Assembly: GCF_910591885.1 (NCBI RefSeq)
Contig: NW_025963555.1
Location: 3,720,001 to 3,784,000, forward strand
Direction of reading: 5' to 3'
DNA length: 64,000 nt
Source: Bombus terrestris
Taxonomy: Eukaryota; Arthropoda; Insecta; Hymenoptera; Apidae
The notes beneath the pieces are model-generated. The model saw nothing but the letters and a program-made list of their open reading frames with translations, made no database searches and was not told the DNA's origin. Made by a program: the position numbers and the translations under genes. Of the stretch, positions 30,250 to 42,995 are shown one piece after another. Positions within the stretch are counted from its first letter, which is position 1. Every line of letters begins with the position of its first letter.

Positions 30250-33200
30250 GCCCAGCGAACGAATGACGCGTAACGGTGTGTCACAAACCAACGGTTTGGC
30301 ACATACGGACATTGAAATATTCCAACCAGCCTGAATAGCCGGAGCACTTATCGAATTGCCTACTGACAAAAGCATATAGTTTATCAATAGTTTTCATAAA
30401 TAGTTATATTTCCTCATAGTGCAGTGCAACGTGTGGACCGACATCGCTAACAAAATTAGGTAATAACAGAAGATATATGCAAGGAAATATAAGGTTTATG
30501 TACAGCGTGGAAACTGTAAAGATGCTCGCTCGCTCCGCTCGCTCGTAAAAACCTTGTCCAACATCACATCCTATCGGACGCGTTCGCAAATTTGAAATAA
30601 GTCGCCTCCTTATCGAATAAGGAACGCAAGAGGGATTGGTTTTAGGTTAGGCTATATTTTTCGAGCGAGCGCAACGAGCGAGTAACACGTAAAGGTGTGT
30701 CACAAACCAACGGTATGGCACATAGGGACATTGAAATATTCCTACCAGCCCGAGGAGACGAAAGTCGTTATCGCATTGCCTACTGACAAAAGGTTATAGC
30801 TTATCAATAGCTTTACAAAAATAGTAATATTTCCACATAGTACAGTGCAACGTGAAGTCCGAAATCGCTGACAAACTTTGGTATTAACTAGAAATATATG
30901 CAAGGCATTGTAAGGTACATGTATAGCATGGATATTGTAATCGTTTCTCGCTCGCTGCGCTCGCTCGCAAAAATCTTGTCCAACCTCACAATCGATCCAA
31001 CACGTTCGCAAATTTGAAATATGTCGCGTCCTTATCGATTAACGAACGCAAGTGGGATTGGTTTTTGATTAGGCTATAGTTTTGCAGCGAGCCCAGCGAG
31101 CGAGGGACGCGTAAAGGTGTATCACAAACCAATGGTTTGGCACATAGGGACATTGTATTATTCGCCCCAGACCGAGGAGCCGGAAGTCTTTATCGAATTG
31201 CCTACTGACAAAAGTTTCCAGTTTATGAATAGTTTCACATAAATAGTAATATTTCCACAGAGTACAGTGCAACATGAGGTCCGAAATCGCTGACAAAATT
31301 AGGTAATAACTGGAAATGTACGCAAGGCAATATAAGGCACATGTATAGCTTGGAAATGGTGATCGTTGATCGCTCGCTCCGCTCGCTCGTAAAAGTCTAG
31401 TCCAACCTCACAACCGATCCGACACATTCCCAAATTTGAAGTAAGTCGCCGCCATATCGAATAACATACAGAAGAGGGATTGGTTTTAGGTTAGGTTATA
31501 GTTTTCGAGCGAGCGCAGCGAGCGGAGGATGCGTAAAGGTGTGTCACAGACCAACGGTTTGGCACATAGGGACATTGAAATAATCCCCCCAGCCCGAGGA
31601 GCCGGAAGTCGTTATCGAATTGCCAACTGACAAAAGCTTATAGCTTATCAATAGTTTTACAGAAATAGTAATATTTCCACACAGTACAGTGCAACGTGAG
31701 GTCCGATGTCGCTGTCTAAATTAGGTAATAACTGGAAATATATGCAAGGCAATATAAGGTACATGTATAACTTGGAAATTGTAATGGTTGCTCGCTCGCT
31801 CCGCTCGCTCGTAAAAATCTAGTCCAACCTCACAACCGATACGACACGTTCCCAAATTTGAAATAAGTCACCTCCATAACGTATAACGAACGCAAGAGGG
31901 AATGGTTTTAGGTTAGGCTATAGTTTTCGAGCGAGCGCAGCGAGCGAAGGACGCGTAAATGTGTGTCACAAACCAACGGTTTCGCACATAGGGACATTGA
32001 AATATTCGGCCCAGCCCGAGGAGCCGGAAGTCTTTATCGAATTGCATACTGACAAAAGTTTACAGTTTATGAATAGTTTCACATAAATACTAATATTTCC
32101 ACATAGTAAAGTGCAACATGAGGTCCGAAATCGCTGACAAAATTAGGTAATAACTGGAAATATATGCAAGGCAATATAAGGTATATGTATAGCTTGGAAA
32201 TTGTGATCGTTGCTCGCTCGCTCCGCTCGCTCGTAAAAATTTAGTCCAACCTCACATCCGATCCAACACGTTCGCAAATTCAAAATATGTCACCACCATA
32301 TCGAATAATGAACGCAAGATTGATTTGTTTTAGGTTAGGCTATAGTTTTCGAGCGACCGCAGCGAGCGAGGGACGCGGAGAGGTGTGTCACAATCCAACG
32401 GTTTGGCACATACGGACATTGAAATATTCGCACCAGCCTGAATAGCCGGAGCACTTATCGAATTGCCTACTGACAAAAGCTTATAGTTTATCAATAGTTT
32501 TCATAAATAGTTATATTTCCTCATAGTGCAGTGCAACGTGTGGACCGACATCGCTAACAAAATTAGGTAATAACAGAAAATATATGCAAGAAAATATAAG
32601 GTTTATGTACAGCGTGGAAACTGTAAAGATGCTCGCTCGCTCCGCTCGCTCGTAAAAACCTTGTCCAACAACACATCCTATCGGACACGTTCGCAAATTT
32701 GAAATAAGTCGCCTCCTTATCGAATAAGGAACGCAAGAGGGATTGGTTTTAGGTTAGGCTATATTTTTCGAGCGAGCGCAGCGAGCGAGTAACGCGTAAA
32801 GGTGTGTCACAAACCAACGGTATGGCACATAGGGTCATTGAAATATTCGCAGCAGCCCGAGGAGCCGGTAGTCTTCATCGAATTGCATACTGACAAACGT
32901 TTACAGTTTATGAATAGTTTCACATAAATACTAATATTTCCACATAGTAAAGTGCAACATGAGGTCCGAAATCGCTGACAAAATTAGGTAATAACTGGAA
33001 ATATATGCAAGGCAATATAAGGTATATGTATAGCTTGGAAATTGTGATCGTTGCTCGCTCGCCCCCGCTCGCTCGTAAAAATCTAGTCCAACCTCACAAC
33101 CGATCAGACACGTTCGAAAATTTGAAATAAGTCGCGTCGTTATCGAATAACGAACGCAAGAGGAATTGGTTTTTGGTTAGGCTATAGTTTGCGAGCGAGC

Positions 33201-35400
33201 GCAGCGAACGAATGACGCGTAACGGTGTGTCACAAACCAACGGTTTGGCACATACGGACATTGAAATATTCACACCAGCCTGAATAGCCGGAGCACTTAT
33301 CGAATTGCCTACTGACAAAAGCATATAGTTTATCAATAGTTTTCATAAATAGTTATATTTCCTCATAGTGCAGTGCAACGTGTGGACCGACATCGCTAAC
33401 AAAATTAGGTAATAGCAGAAGATATATGCAAGGAAATATAAGGTTTATGTACAGCGTGGAAACTGTAAAGATGCTCGCTCGCTCCGCTCGCTCGTAAAAA
33501 CCTTGTCCAACATCACATCCTATCGGACGCGTTCGCAAATTTGAAATAAGTCGCCTCCTTATCGAATAAGGAACGCAAGAGGGATTGGTTTTAGGTTAGG
33601 CTATATTTTTCGAGCGAGCGCAACGAGCGAGTAACACGTAAAGGTGTGTCACAAACCAACGGTATGGCACATAGGGACATTGAAATATTCCTACCAGCCC
33701 GAGGAGACGAAAGTCGTTATCGCATTGCCTACTGACAAAAGGTTATAGCTTATCAATAGCTTTACAAAAATAGTAATATTTCCACATAGTACAGTGCAAC
33801 GTGAAGTCCGAAATCGCTGACAAACTTTGGTATTAACTAGAAATATATGCAAGGCATTGTAAGGTACATGTATAGCATGGATATTGTAATCGTTTCTCGC
33901 TCGCTGCGCTCGCTCGCAAAAATCTTGTCCAACCTCACAATCGATCCAACACGTTCGCAAACTTGAAATATGTCGCGTCCTTATCGATTAACGAACGCAA
34001 GCGGGATTGGTTTTTGATTAGGCTATAGTTTTGCACGAGCCCAGCGAGCGAGGGACGCGTAAAGGTGTATCACAAACCAATGGTTTGGCACATAGGGACA
34101 TTGAATTATTCGCCCCAGCCCGAGGAGCCGGAAGTCTTTATCGAATTGCCTACTGACAAAAGTTTCCAGTTTATGAATAGTTTCACATAAATAGTAATAT
34201 TTCCACATAGTACAGTGCAACATGAGGTCCGAATTCGCTGACAAAATTAGGTAATAACTGGAAATGTACGCAAGGCAATATAAGGCACATGTATAGCTTG
34301 GAAATGGTGATCGTTGATCGCTCGCTCCGCTCGCTCGTAAAAGTCTAGTCCAACCTCACAACCGATCCGACACATTCCCAAATTTGAAGTAAGTCGCCGC
34401 CATATCGAATAACATACAGAAGAGGGATTGGTTTTAGGTTAGGTTATAGTTTTCGAGCGAGCGCAGCGAGCGGAGGATGCGTAAAGGTGTGTCACAGACC
34501 AACGGTTTGGCACATAGGGACATTGAAATAATCCCCCCAGCCCGAGGAGCCGGAAGTCGTTATCGAATTGCCAACTGACAAAAGCTTATAGCTTATCAAT
34601 AGTTTTACAGAAATAGTAATATTTCCACACAGTACAGTGCAACGTGAGGTCCGAAATCGCTGACAAAATTAGGTAATAACTGGAAATATATGCAAGGCAA
34701 TATAAGGTATATGTATAGCTTGGAAATTGTGATCGTTGCTTGCTCGCTCCGCTTGCTCGTAAAAATTTAGTCCAACCTCACATCCGATCCAACACGTTCG
34801 CAAATTCGAAATATGTCACCACCATATCGAATAATGAACGCAAGATGGATTTGTTTTAGGTTAGGCTATAGTTTTCGAGCGACCGCAGCGAGCGAGGGAC
34901 GCGGAGAGGTGTGTCACAATCCAACGGTTTGGCACATACGGACATTGAAATATTCGCACCAGCCTGAATAGCCGGAGCACTTATCGAATTGCCTACTGAC
35001 AAAAGCTTATAGTTTATCAATAGTTTTCATAAGTAGTTATATATCCTCATAGTGCAGTGCAACGTGTGGACCGACATCGCTAACAAAATTAGGTAATAAC
35101 AGAAAATATATGCAAGAAAATATAAGGTTTATGTACAGCGTGGAAACTGTAAAGATGCTCGCTCGCTCCGCTCGCTCGTAAAAACCTTGTCCAACAACAC
35201 ATCCTATCGGACACGTTCGCAAATTTGAAATAAGTCGCCTCCTTATCGAATGAGGAACGCAAGAGGGATTGGTTTTAGGTTAGGCTATATTTTTCGAGCG
35301 AGCGCAGCGAGCGAGTAACGCGTAAAGGTGTATCACAAACCAACGGTATGGCACATAGGGTCATTGAAATATTCGCAGCAGCCCGAGGAGCCGGTAGTCT
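30250..35400 (+). repeat. Second higher-order duplication in 421-bp array
   Basis: 30250-31700 reappears at 33199-34649 (offset 2,949, seven monomers) with very few differences. 32140-32880 reappears at 34666-35400 (offset 2,526, six monomers). The offset change of one monomer shows unequal exchange within the repeated block. Confidence 0.78.
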
Positions 35401-35580
35401 TCATCGAATTGCCTACTGACAAAAGTTTATAGCTTATCAATAGTTTTACATAAATAGTAATATTTCCACAGAGTACAATGCAACGTGAGGTCCGAAATCT
35501 CTGACGAAATTGGGCAATAACAGGAAATATGTGCAAGGCAATATAAGGTACATGTATAGCTTGGAAATTGTAATCGTTAC

Positions 35581-38500
35581 TACGTATTAGTACGTAACGT
35601 CATATGTCATACAGTGATACAATGTAACGTTTTACGTTATAACGTAATAGTACATATCGACACACGCCATATAGTAATGCAATATAACGTCATACGTTAT
35701 AACGTAGACGTACATAACGTTATACGTTATAACGTAGTATTACATAATGTTATTCGTTATAACGTAGTAGTACATAACGTTATACGTTACTACGAAATAG
35801 TACATAACTTCATACGTCATATAGTGATACAATGTAACGTTATACGTAATAACGTAGTAGTACATAATGTTATACGTTATAATGTAATAGTGTATAACGT
35901 TAATAGTGTATAACGTTACACGTTACTACGTAATAGTACATGACGTCATACGTCATATAGTGATACAATGTAACGTTATACGTTATAACGTAAAAGTACA
36001 AAACGTTACATTTTATAACGTAGTAGTACATAATGTAATACGTCATAACATAGTAGTACATAACGTTATACGTTATAACGTAGTATTACATAATGTTATA
36101 CGTTATAACGAAGTATTCCATAACGTTATACGTTACTACGTAATAGTACATAACTTCATACGTCATATAGTGATACAATGTAACGTTATACGTAATAACG
36201 TAGTAGTACATAATGTTATACGTTATAATGTAATAGTGAATAACGTTAATAGTGTATAGCGTTACACGTTACTACGTAATAGTACATGACGTCATACGTC
36301 ATATAGTGATACAATGTAACGTTATACGTTATAACGTAAAAGTACAAAACGTTACATTTTATAACGTAGTAGTACATAACGTTATACGTTATAACATAGT
36401 AGTACATAACGTTATACGTTATAACGTAGTATTACATAATGTTATACGTTATAACGAAGTAGTACATAACGTTATACGTTACAATGTAATAGTTTATAAC
36501 GTTATGCGTTACTACGTAATAGTACATAACGTCATACGTCATATAGTGATACAATGTAACGTTATAGGTTATACCGTAGTAGTACATAACGTTATACGTT
36601 ATAATGTAATAGCTTATGACATTATGCGTTACTACGTAGTAGTACGTATCGTCATAAGTCATATAATGATGCAATGTTACGTTTTACGTTATAACGTAAT
36701 AGTGCATATCGATATACGTCATATTGTGATGCAACATAACGTTATACGTTATAGCGGAGAAGTACATAACGTTATTCGTTATAGCGAACAAGTACATAAC
36801 TTTATATGTCATATAGTCATACAATATAACGTTATACGTTATAACGTAGTATTACATAATGTTATACGTTATGCCGTACTAGTACATAACGCTATACGTT
36901 ATAGGGTAGTAGTACATAACGTTATACATTATAAGGTAGTAGTACATAACGTTATACGTTATAACGTAGTATTACATAATGTTAAACGTTATAACGAAGT
37001 AGTACATAACGTTATACGTTATAGTGTAATAGTTTATAACGTTATTCGTTACTACGTAATAGTACATAACGTCATACGTCACATAGTGATACAATATAAC
37101 GTTATACGTTATAACGTAAAAGTACAAAACCGTATATTATATAACGTAGTAGTACATAATGTTATACGTTATGCCGTAGTAGTACATCACGCTATACGTT
37201 ATAGGGTAGTAGTACATAACGTTATACATTATAACGTAGTAGTACATAACCTTATACGTTATAAGGTAGTAGTACATAATGTAATACGTTATAACGTAGT
37301 AGTACAATACGTTATGCGTTACAGCGTAGTAGTACATAACGTTATACGTTATAATGTAATAGTTCATAACGTTATGCGTTACTACGTAATAGTACATATC
37401 GTCATACATCACATAGTGATACAATATAGCGTTATACGTTATAACGTAGAAGTACAAAACGTTATGCGTTGTAAAGTAGTAGTACATAACGTTATACGTT
37501 GCAACGTTGGAGTACATAACGTTATACGTTACTACGTAATAGTACATAACGTCATACGTCATATAGTGATACAATGTAACGTTATACGTTATAACGTAAT
37601 AGTATATAACATTATGCTGCATATCTTGATACAATATAACGATATACGTTGTAGCGCAATAGTACATAACGTTATACGTTGTAACGTAGTAGTACATAAC
37701 GTTATACGTTATAATGTAATAGTTTATAACGTTATGCGTTACTACGTAATAGTACATAACGTCATACGTCATATAGTGATACAATATAACGTTATACGTT
37801 ATAACGTGTTAGTACATTACGTTATACGATATAACGTAGAAGTACATCACGTTATACTTTATAACGTAGTATTACATAATGTTATACGTTATAACGTAGT
37901 AGTACATAACGTTATACGTTATCATGTAATAGTGTATAACGTCATTCGTTGTAACGTAATAGTGTGTAGCGTTATGCGTTACTACGTAATAGTACACAAT
38001 CGTTGTACATCATATATTGATACAATACAACGTTATACGATATAACGTAGAAGTACATCACGTTATACTTTATAACGCAGAAGTACATCACGTTATACTT
38101 TATAACGTAGTATTACATAATGTTATACGTTATAACGAAGTAGTACATAACGTTATACGTTATAATGTAGTAGTTTATAACGTTATGCGTTACTACGTAA
38201 TAGTACATAACGTCATACGTCACATAGTGATACAACATAACGTTATACGTTATTGCGGAGTAGTACATGACGTTATTCGTTACAGCATAGTAGTACATAA
38301 CGTTATACGTTATCATGTAATAGTGTATAACGTTATTCGTTGTAACGTAATAGTGTGTAGCGTTATGCGTTACTACGTAATAGCACATAACGTCATACGT
38401 CACATAGTGATACAATGTAACGTTATACGTTATAACGTAAAAGTACTAGACGTTATATATTGTAACGTAGTAGTACATAATGTAATACGTTATAACGTTG

Positions 38501-40363
38501 TAGTACATAACGTTATACGTTATAACGTAGTATTACATAATGTTATACGTTATAACGAAGCAGTACATATCGTTATACGTTACTACGAAATAGTACATAA
38601 CTTCATACGTCATATAGTGATACAATGTAACGTTATACGTTATAATGTAGAAGTACAAAACGTTATATTTTATAACATAGTAGTACATAATGTAATACGT
38701 CATAACATAGTAGTACATAACGTTATACGTTATAACGTGGTTTTACATAATGTTATACGCTATAACGACGTAGTATATAACGTTATACGTTAGAATGTAA
38801 TAGTGTATAACGTTATACGTTACTACGTAGTAGTACGTATCGTCATAAGTCATATAATGATGCAATGTTACGTTTTACGTTATAACGTAATAGTGCATAT
38901 CGATATACGTCATATTGTGATGCAACATAACGTTATACGTTATAACGTATCAGTACATAACGTTATACGTTATTGCGTAGTAGTACATATCGATATACGT
39001 CATATAGTGATGCAATATAACGTAATACGTTATAACGTAGAAGTGCATAACGTAATACGTTATAGCGGAGAAGTACATAACGTTATTCGTTATAGCGAAG
39101 AAGTACATAACTTTATATGTCATATAGTCATACAATATAACGTTATACGTTATAACGTAGTATTACATAATGTTATACGTTATAACGTACCAGTACATAA
39201 CGTAATACGTTATAACGTAGAAGTACATAACGTTATACGTTATAACGTAGTATTACATAATGTTAAACATTATAACGAAGTAGTACATAACGTTATACGT
39301 TATAGTGTAATAGTTTATAACGTTATTCGTTACTACGTAATAGTACATAACGTCATACGTCACATAGTGATACAATATAACGTTATACGTTATAACGTAA
39401 AAGTACAAAACCGTATATTATATAACGTAGTAGTACATAATGTTATACGTTATGCCGTAGTAGTACATAACGCTATACGTTATAGGGTAGTAGTACATAA
39501 CGTTATACATTATAAGGTAGTAGTACATAACCTTATACGTTATAAGGTAGTAGTACATAATGTAATACGTTATAACGTAGTAGTACAATACGTTATACGT
39601 TACAGCGTAGTAGTACATAACGTTATACGTTATAATGTAATCGTTCATAACGTTATGCGTTACTACGTAAGAGTACATATCGTCATACGTCACATAGTGA
39701 TACAATATGGCGTTATACGTTATAACATAGAGGTACAAAACGTTATGCGTTATAAAATAGTAGTACGCAACGTTATACGTTATAATGTAATAGTTCATAA
39801 CGTTATGCGTTACTACGTAATAGTACATATCGTCATACATCACATCGTGATACAATATAGCGTTATACGTTATAACGTAGAAGTACAAAACGTTATGCGT
39901 TATAAAGTAGTAGTACATAACGTTATACGTTACAACGTTGGAGTACATAACGTTATACGTTACTACGTAATAGTACACAACGTCATACGTCATACAGTGA
40001 TACCATGTAACGTTGCACGTTATAACGTAGTAGTACATAACGTTATACGTTATAGCGTAGTAGGTCATAACGTTATGCGTTATCATGTACTAGTGTATAA
40101 CGTTATTCGTTGTAACGTAATAGTGTGTAACGTTATGCGTTACTACGTAATAGTACACAACGTTGTACATCATATATTGATAAAATAGAACGTTATACGA
40201 TATAACGTAGTAGTACATAACGTTATACGTTATAGCGTAGTAGTACATAACGTTTCACGTTATCATGTAAGAATGTATAACGTTATTTGTTGTAACGTAA
40301 TAGTGTGTAGCGTTATGCGTTACTACGTAATAGTACATAACGTCATACGTTACATAGTGATAC
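35581..40363 (+). repeat. 30-bp satellite, left array
   Basis: Tandem 30-base units of the type ACGTTATACGTTATAACGTA followed by GTAGTACATA. Four variants form a 120-base tetramer; the fourth is the ACGTCATACGTCATATAGTG type. About 159 units. Local duplications are present, such as a 346-bp one (35906 and 36252) that is not a multiple of 30. Long stop-free frames on both strands (decapeptide HNVIRYNVVV on plus, YYYVITYNVM on minus) are by-products. Confidence 0.93.
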
Positions 40364-40844
40364 TGTCACGTCCCGCGTTCCGCACGTGACGCCACGAACC
40401 AATAACTTATGAATAATTAAACACGACCAATAATAATAAATTAACTAATAACTAACCAATCATAATAAAAAGAATTATACGACAGACAATCAAAATGAAA
40501 TAAATGAATCAATAAGAAGAAACACTACAACCAATCAGCAATGGCATATAAAATACAAATAAAATGAAATAATTAAATGAACCAATAAATAAAACAAGCC
40601 GCGATTCAAATGTATGAGATTTCTCTGCGAAAGCACATGTATATACACACACGTGTATGCATATCTGTGTGTGTGACCTACTTCGTGAATCTGAATAATT
40701 GGTAATCTAATAAAATATAAAAGAAATAAAATATACTACACTACATCAGCATTCTAATAAAAGTGAAAATTGTATACAAGATTGCTCTGCGACACACACA
40801 TACATAGATATACACATGCGTACTCGTATCATTGGGAAAAATTC

Positions 40845-40848
<4 letters not shown>

Positions 40849-40871
<23 letters not shown>
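40849..40871. repeat. (TA)n microsatellite
   Basis: A run of alternating TA with a short GTATGTATAC tail, within the LTR-like element. Confidence 0.85.
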
Positions 40872-40879
<8 letters not shown>

Positions 40880-41032
40880 ACGTTATTAAACCATTAAAAC
40901 GCAAAGAAATAAATATATAGAATTACATTTCTACGAACCCAGAGAATTATATACGAAATCCACATTATGGAATATTCAACCAATTAACGATCCGAGAAAC
41001 AATGAGTATAACAATACACGCACATATACATA

Positions 41033-41035
<3 letters not shown>

Positions 41036-41081
<46 letters not shown>
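41036..41081. repeat. (TA)n microsatellite
   Basis: More than 20 uninterrupted TA units. It is likely polymorphic and prone to cruciform formation. Confidence 0.9.
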
Positions 41082-41084
<3 letters not shown>

Positions 41085-41221
41085 ACATAATGGAAAATTA
41101 CATTGTGAAATGTATATATATACATACACATATTATTATATCGAACAACTACTCATCTAATATACAAAACCACCTTGTGAAAATTACATTACTGAACATT
41201 CAACTAAACCAACTGAAGATT

Positions 41222-41248
41222 TAATATAATAATATATAATAATATAAT

Positions 41249-41298
<50 letters not shown>

Positions 41299-41331
41299 AT
41301 TATTATTATATTATTATATATATATTATTAT

Positions 41332-41362
<31 letters not shown>
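41222..41362. repeat. (TA)n / (TAA)n compound microsatellite
   Basis: TA runs alternate with ATT/AAT runs in near-mirror symmetry (TAATAATATA before, TATTATTATT after), so the whole segment is close to one long inverted repeat. Confidence 0.85.
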
Positions 41363-42304
41363 CATAGATATGTGAAATAGCGTTGTATATAACCAGAAAC
41401 AATACAAATGTCACACGACTTCTTCAACAACTTCGACTCTTCGTTCCTGCCGACAACACCTCACACGATGACTGCGTCTTCTAGGGCCACTTACGGATTC
41501 TTTACAATTCTTCTTCTTCTTGCACTGAAATATCATATGCAGTGAATAAAACACGAAAGAAGCAGGATGAACTAAATAAAAGAAATCATAACAAGATACA
41601 CACCGAGACAGTCCGCATGGGAACCTCTGACAAAGATACCTCCGTATCTATCATTAAACGCATAATAATCAAGATGCACAAACCTCATTTGGAAGTCGAC
41701 ACCACTCACAGCGTGCCAATGCAAGGGAGGAAAACGAATGAAATTGTATTTCGTGAAGACGTTTCACCACTTTCCATAGATCAGAAACTGGAGTTACACA
41801 ACTAATAACCTAATAACAAGAAAGTAATATAAAATATACACGATTTAATATATGGCAAATATGGACATATAAATCTACAAGGGGCAAAATATATCTCATA
41901 TTGTCAAATAAAACCAAATTGTCAAAAGATCATCAGGACACGACGCCAACGAAGGTGCCACTGTGCCTATTTGGATGGAAAACCGCCCCTTCAGCATCAT
42001 CCTTTGCACATATTCACACACGCACGTCGATCACGTCATCTCGTACCATTCACATATCTTCCTCCTCTTGCGCTAAAACAAATTCACAAGTTTAAGGAAA
42101 CAAACAACATGCGAAACGAGATAGAATACTAAAAACACATACTCACACAGTTCGCACTTGCGCGGACGCCTTTGTGTCCATGACTCAACATAACCTGTAA
42201 TCATCAAAATCCACGTTCTCTCATGGAAACTCTAAAAACCTGCAGCATTGCGATTCCCACCGGAATGAACTGTCACGTGACTGTCATCCCATTGGGGATG
42301 TCAT

Positions 42305-42310
42305 TATAAA
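42305..42310 (+). promoter_or_regulatory. TATA box of LTR-like element
   Basis: TATAAA in the context CATTATAAAAAGCG, about 30 bases before the AGAGAGTAATCGTTACC region, where transcription could start. Confidence 0.5.
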
Positions 42311-42334
42311 AAGCGTAGCGACACAATTCAAAAG

Positions 42335-42660
42335 AGAGTAATCGTTACCAGTTAGAATAAAAGAGAGTAATCGTTACCAGTTCGAATATAGTCAGAGAGT
42401 GTTAGCGGGTCAGTTGAATAAAGGAATAGAGAGAGTAATTGTTAGCGGGTCAGCTGAATAAAAGAATAGAGTAAGATTAATTGTTAGCGTTCGGGAGAAT
42501 TTAGTGAAAATAAAGAGAGTAATTGTTAGCGGGTCAGTTGAATGAAGGAATAGCAAAGAGTAATTGTTAGCGTTCAGTAGAATTTAGCGAAAATAGAATA
42601 GATTAATTGTTAGCGTTAGCGTTAGCGATTAATTGTTAGTGGTTCAGTTAAAATAAGAGA
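42335..42660 (+). repeat. Degenerate GTTAGCG-rich short tandem repeat
   Basis: Irregular repeats of GAGAGTAATTGTTAGCGGG, GTCAGTTGAATAAA and similar. The style resembles the GTTAGCG repeat at 18278-18390. It lies just after the TATA box, in the region that would be R. Confidence 0.65.
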
Positions 42661-42989
42661 ATAATCGGAATAATCGATATTAGTTGAATCGCTTCGTTTC
42701 GGTAGAATAAGCAGATAATTGATATTAGTCGTTCAATTGAATTTGAGTGAGTCTGATATCAGTTCGTTCAGTTGATTTAATTAGAATTTAAGTTAGGATT
42801 AGAGAATAATTGTTCGTTCCAGTTCGAGTTTAAGAGTTACGAGATATAAATGTTATTAGTCAGTTCGAATTATAAAATAATTGTTATTAGTCAGTTAGAA
42901 TTAAAACAATAGTTGGCTCAAGTTTTTGTGTTAGAATTTCGAATTGTTAAACACGTCCGGACACACTGTTGTTTACACTGTTCAAGTCA

Positions 42990-42995
42990 AATAAA
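42990..42995 (+). terminator. Polyadenylation signal in LTR-like element
   Basis: AATAAA followed by an A-rich then GT-containing stretch (GTCAATCTTTGTAAAACC), about 680 bases after the TATA box. It fits the end of R in an LTR. Confidence 0.45.

Larger units (their letters stand above)
25230..35580 (+). repeat. 421-bp satellite array, about 24 monomers
   Basis: Repeat landmarks are GTGTGTCACAAACC, AGCCCGAGGAGCCGGAAG, AATATTTCCACATAGTACAG, AAATATATGCAAGG, GCTCGCTCCGCTCGCTCG, TTTTAGGTTAGGCTATAG and CGAGCGAGCGCAGCGAGCG. GTGTGTCAC landmarks at 25641 and 26062 give 421 bases. Monomers differ by a moderate number of substitutions. Each has a GC-rich 22-base element whose reverse complement recurs about 115 bases later, and a TTAGGTTAGG motif between them. 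Small open frames in it are not genes. Confidence 0.92.

Noticed and set aside
36252..38045. A 597-codon plus-strand open frame of repeated decapeptides
   Set aside because: It lies wholly in the 30-bp satellite, has an overlapping open frame on the other strand and no domain. Openness follows from the repeat period.
41542..41805. An 87-codon frame in the LTR-like element
   Set aside because: No recognisable motif, low-complexity surroundings and no sign of a neighbouring TE gene. It may be chance.
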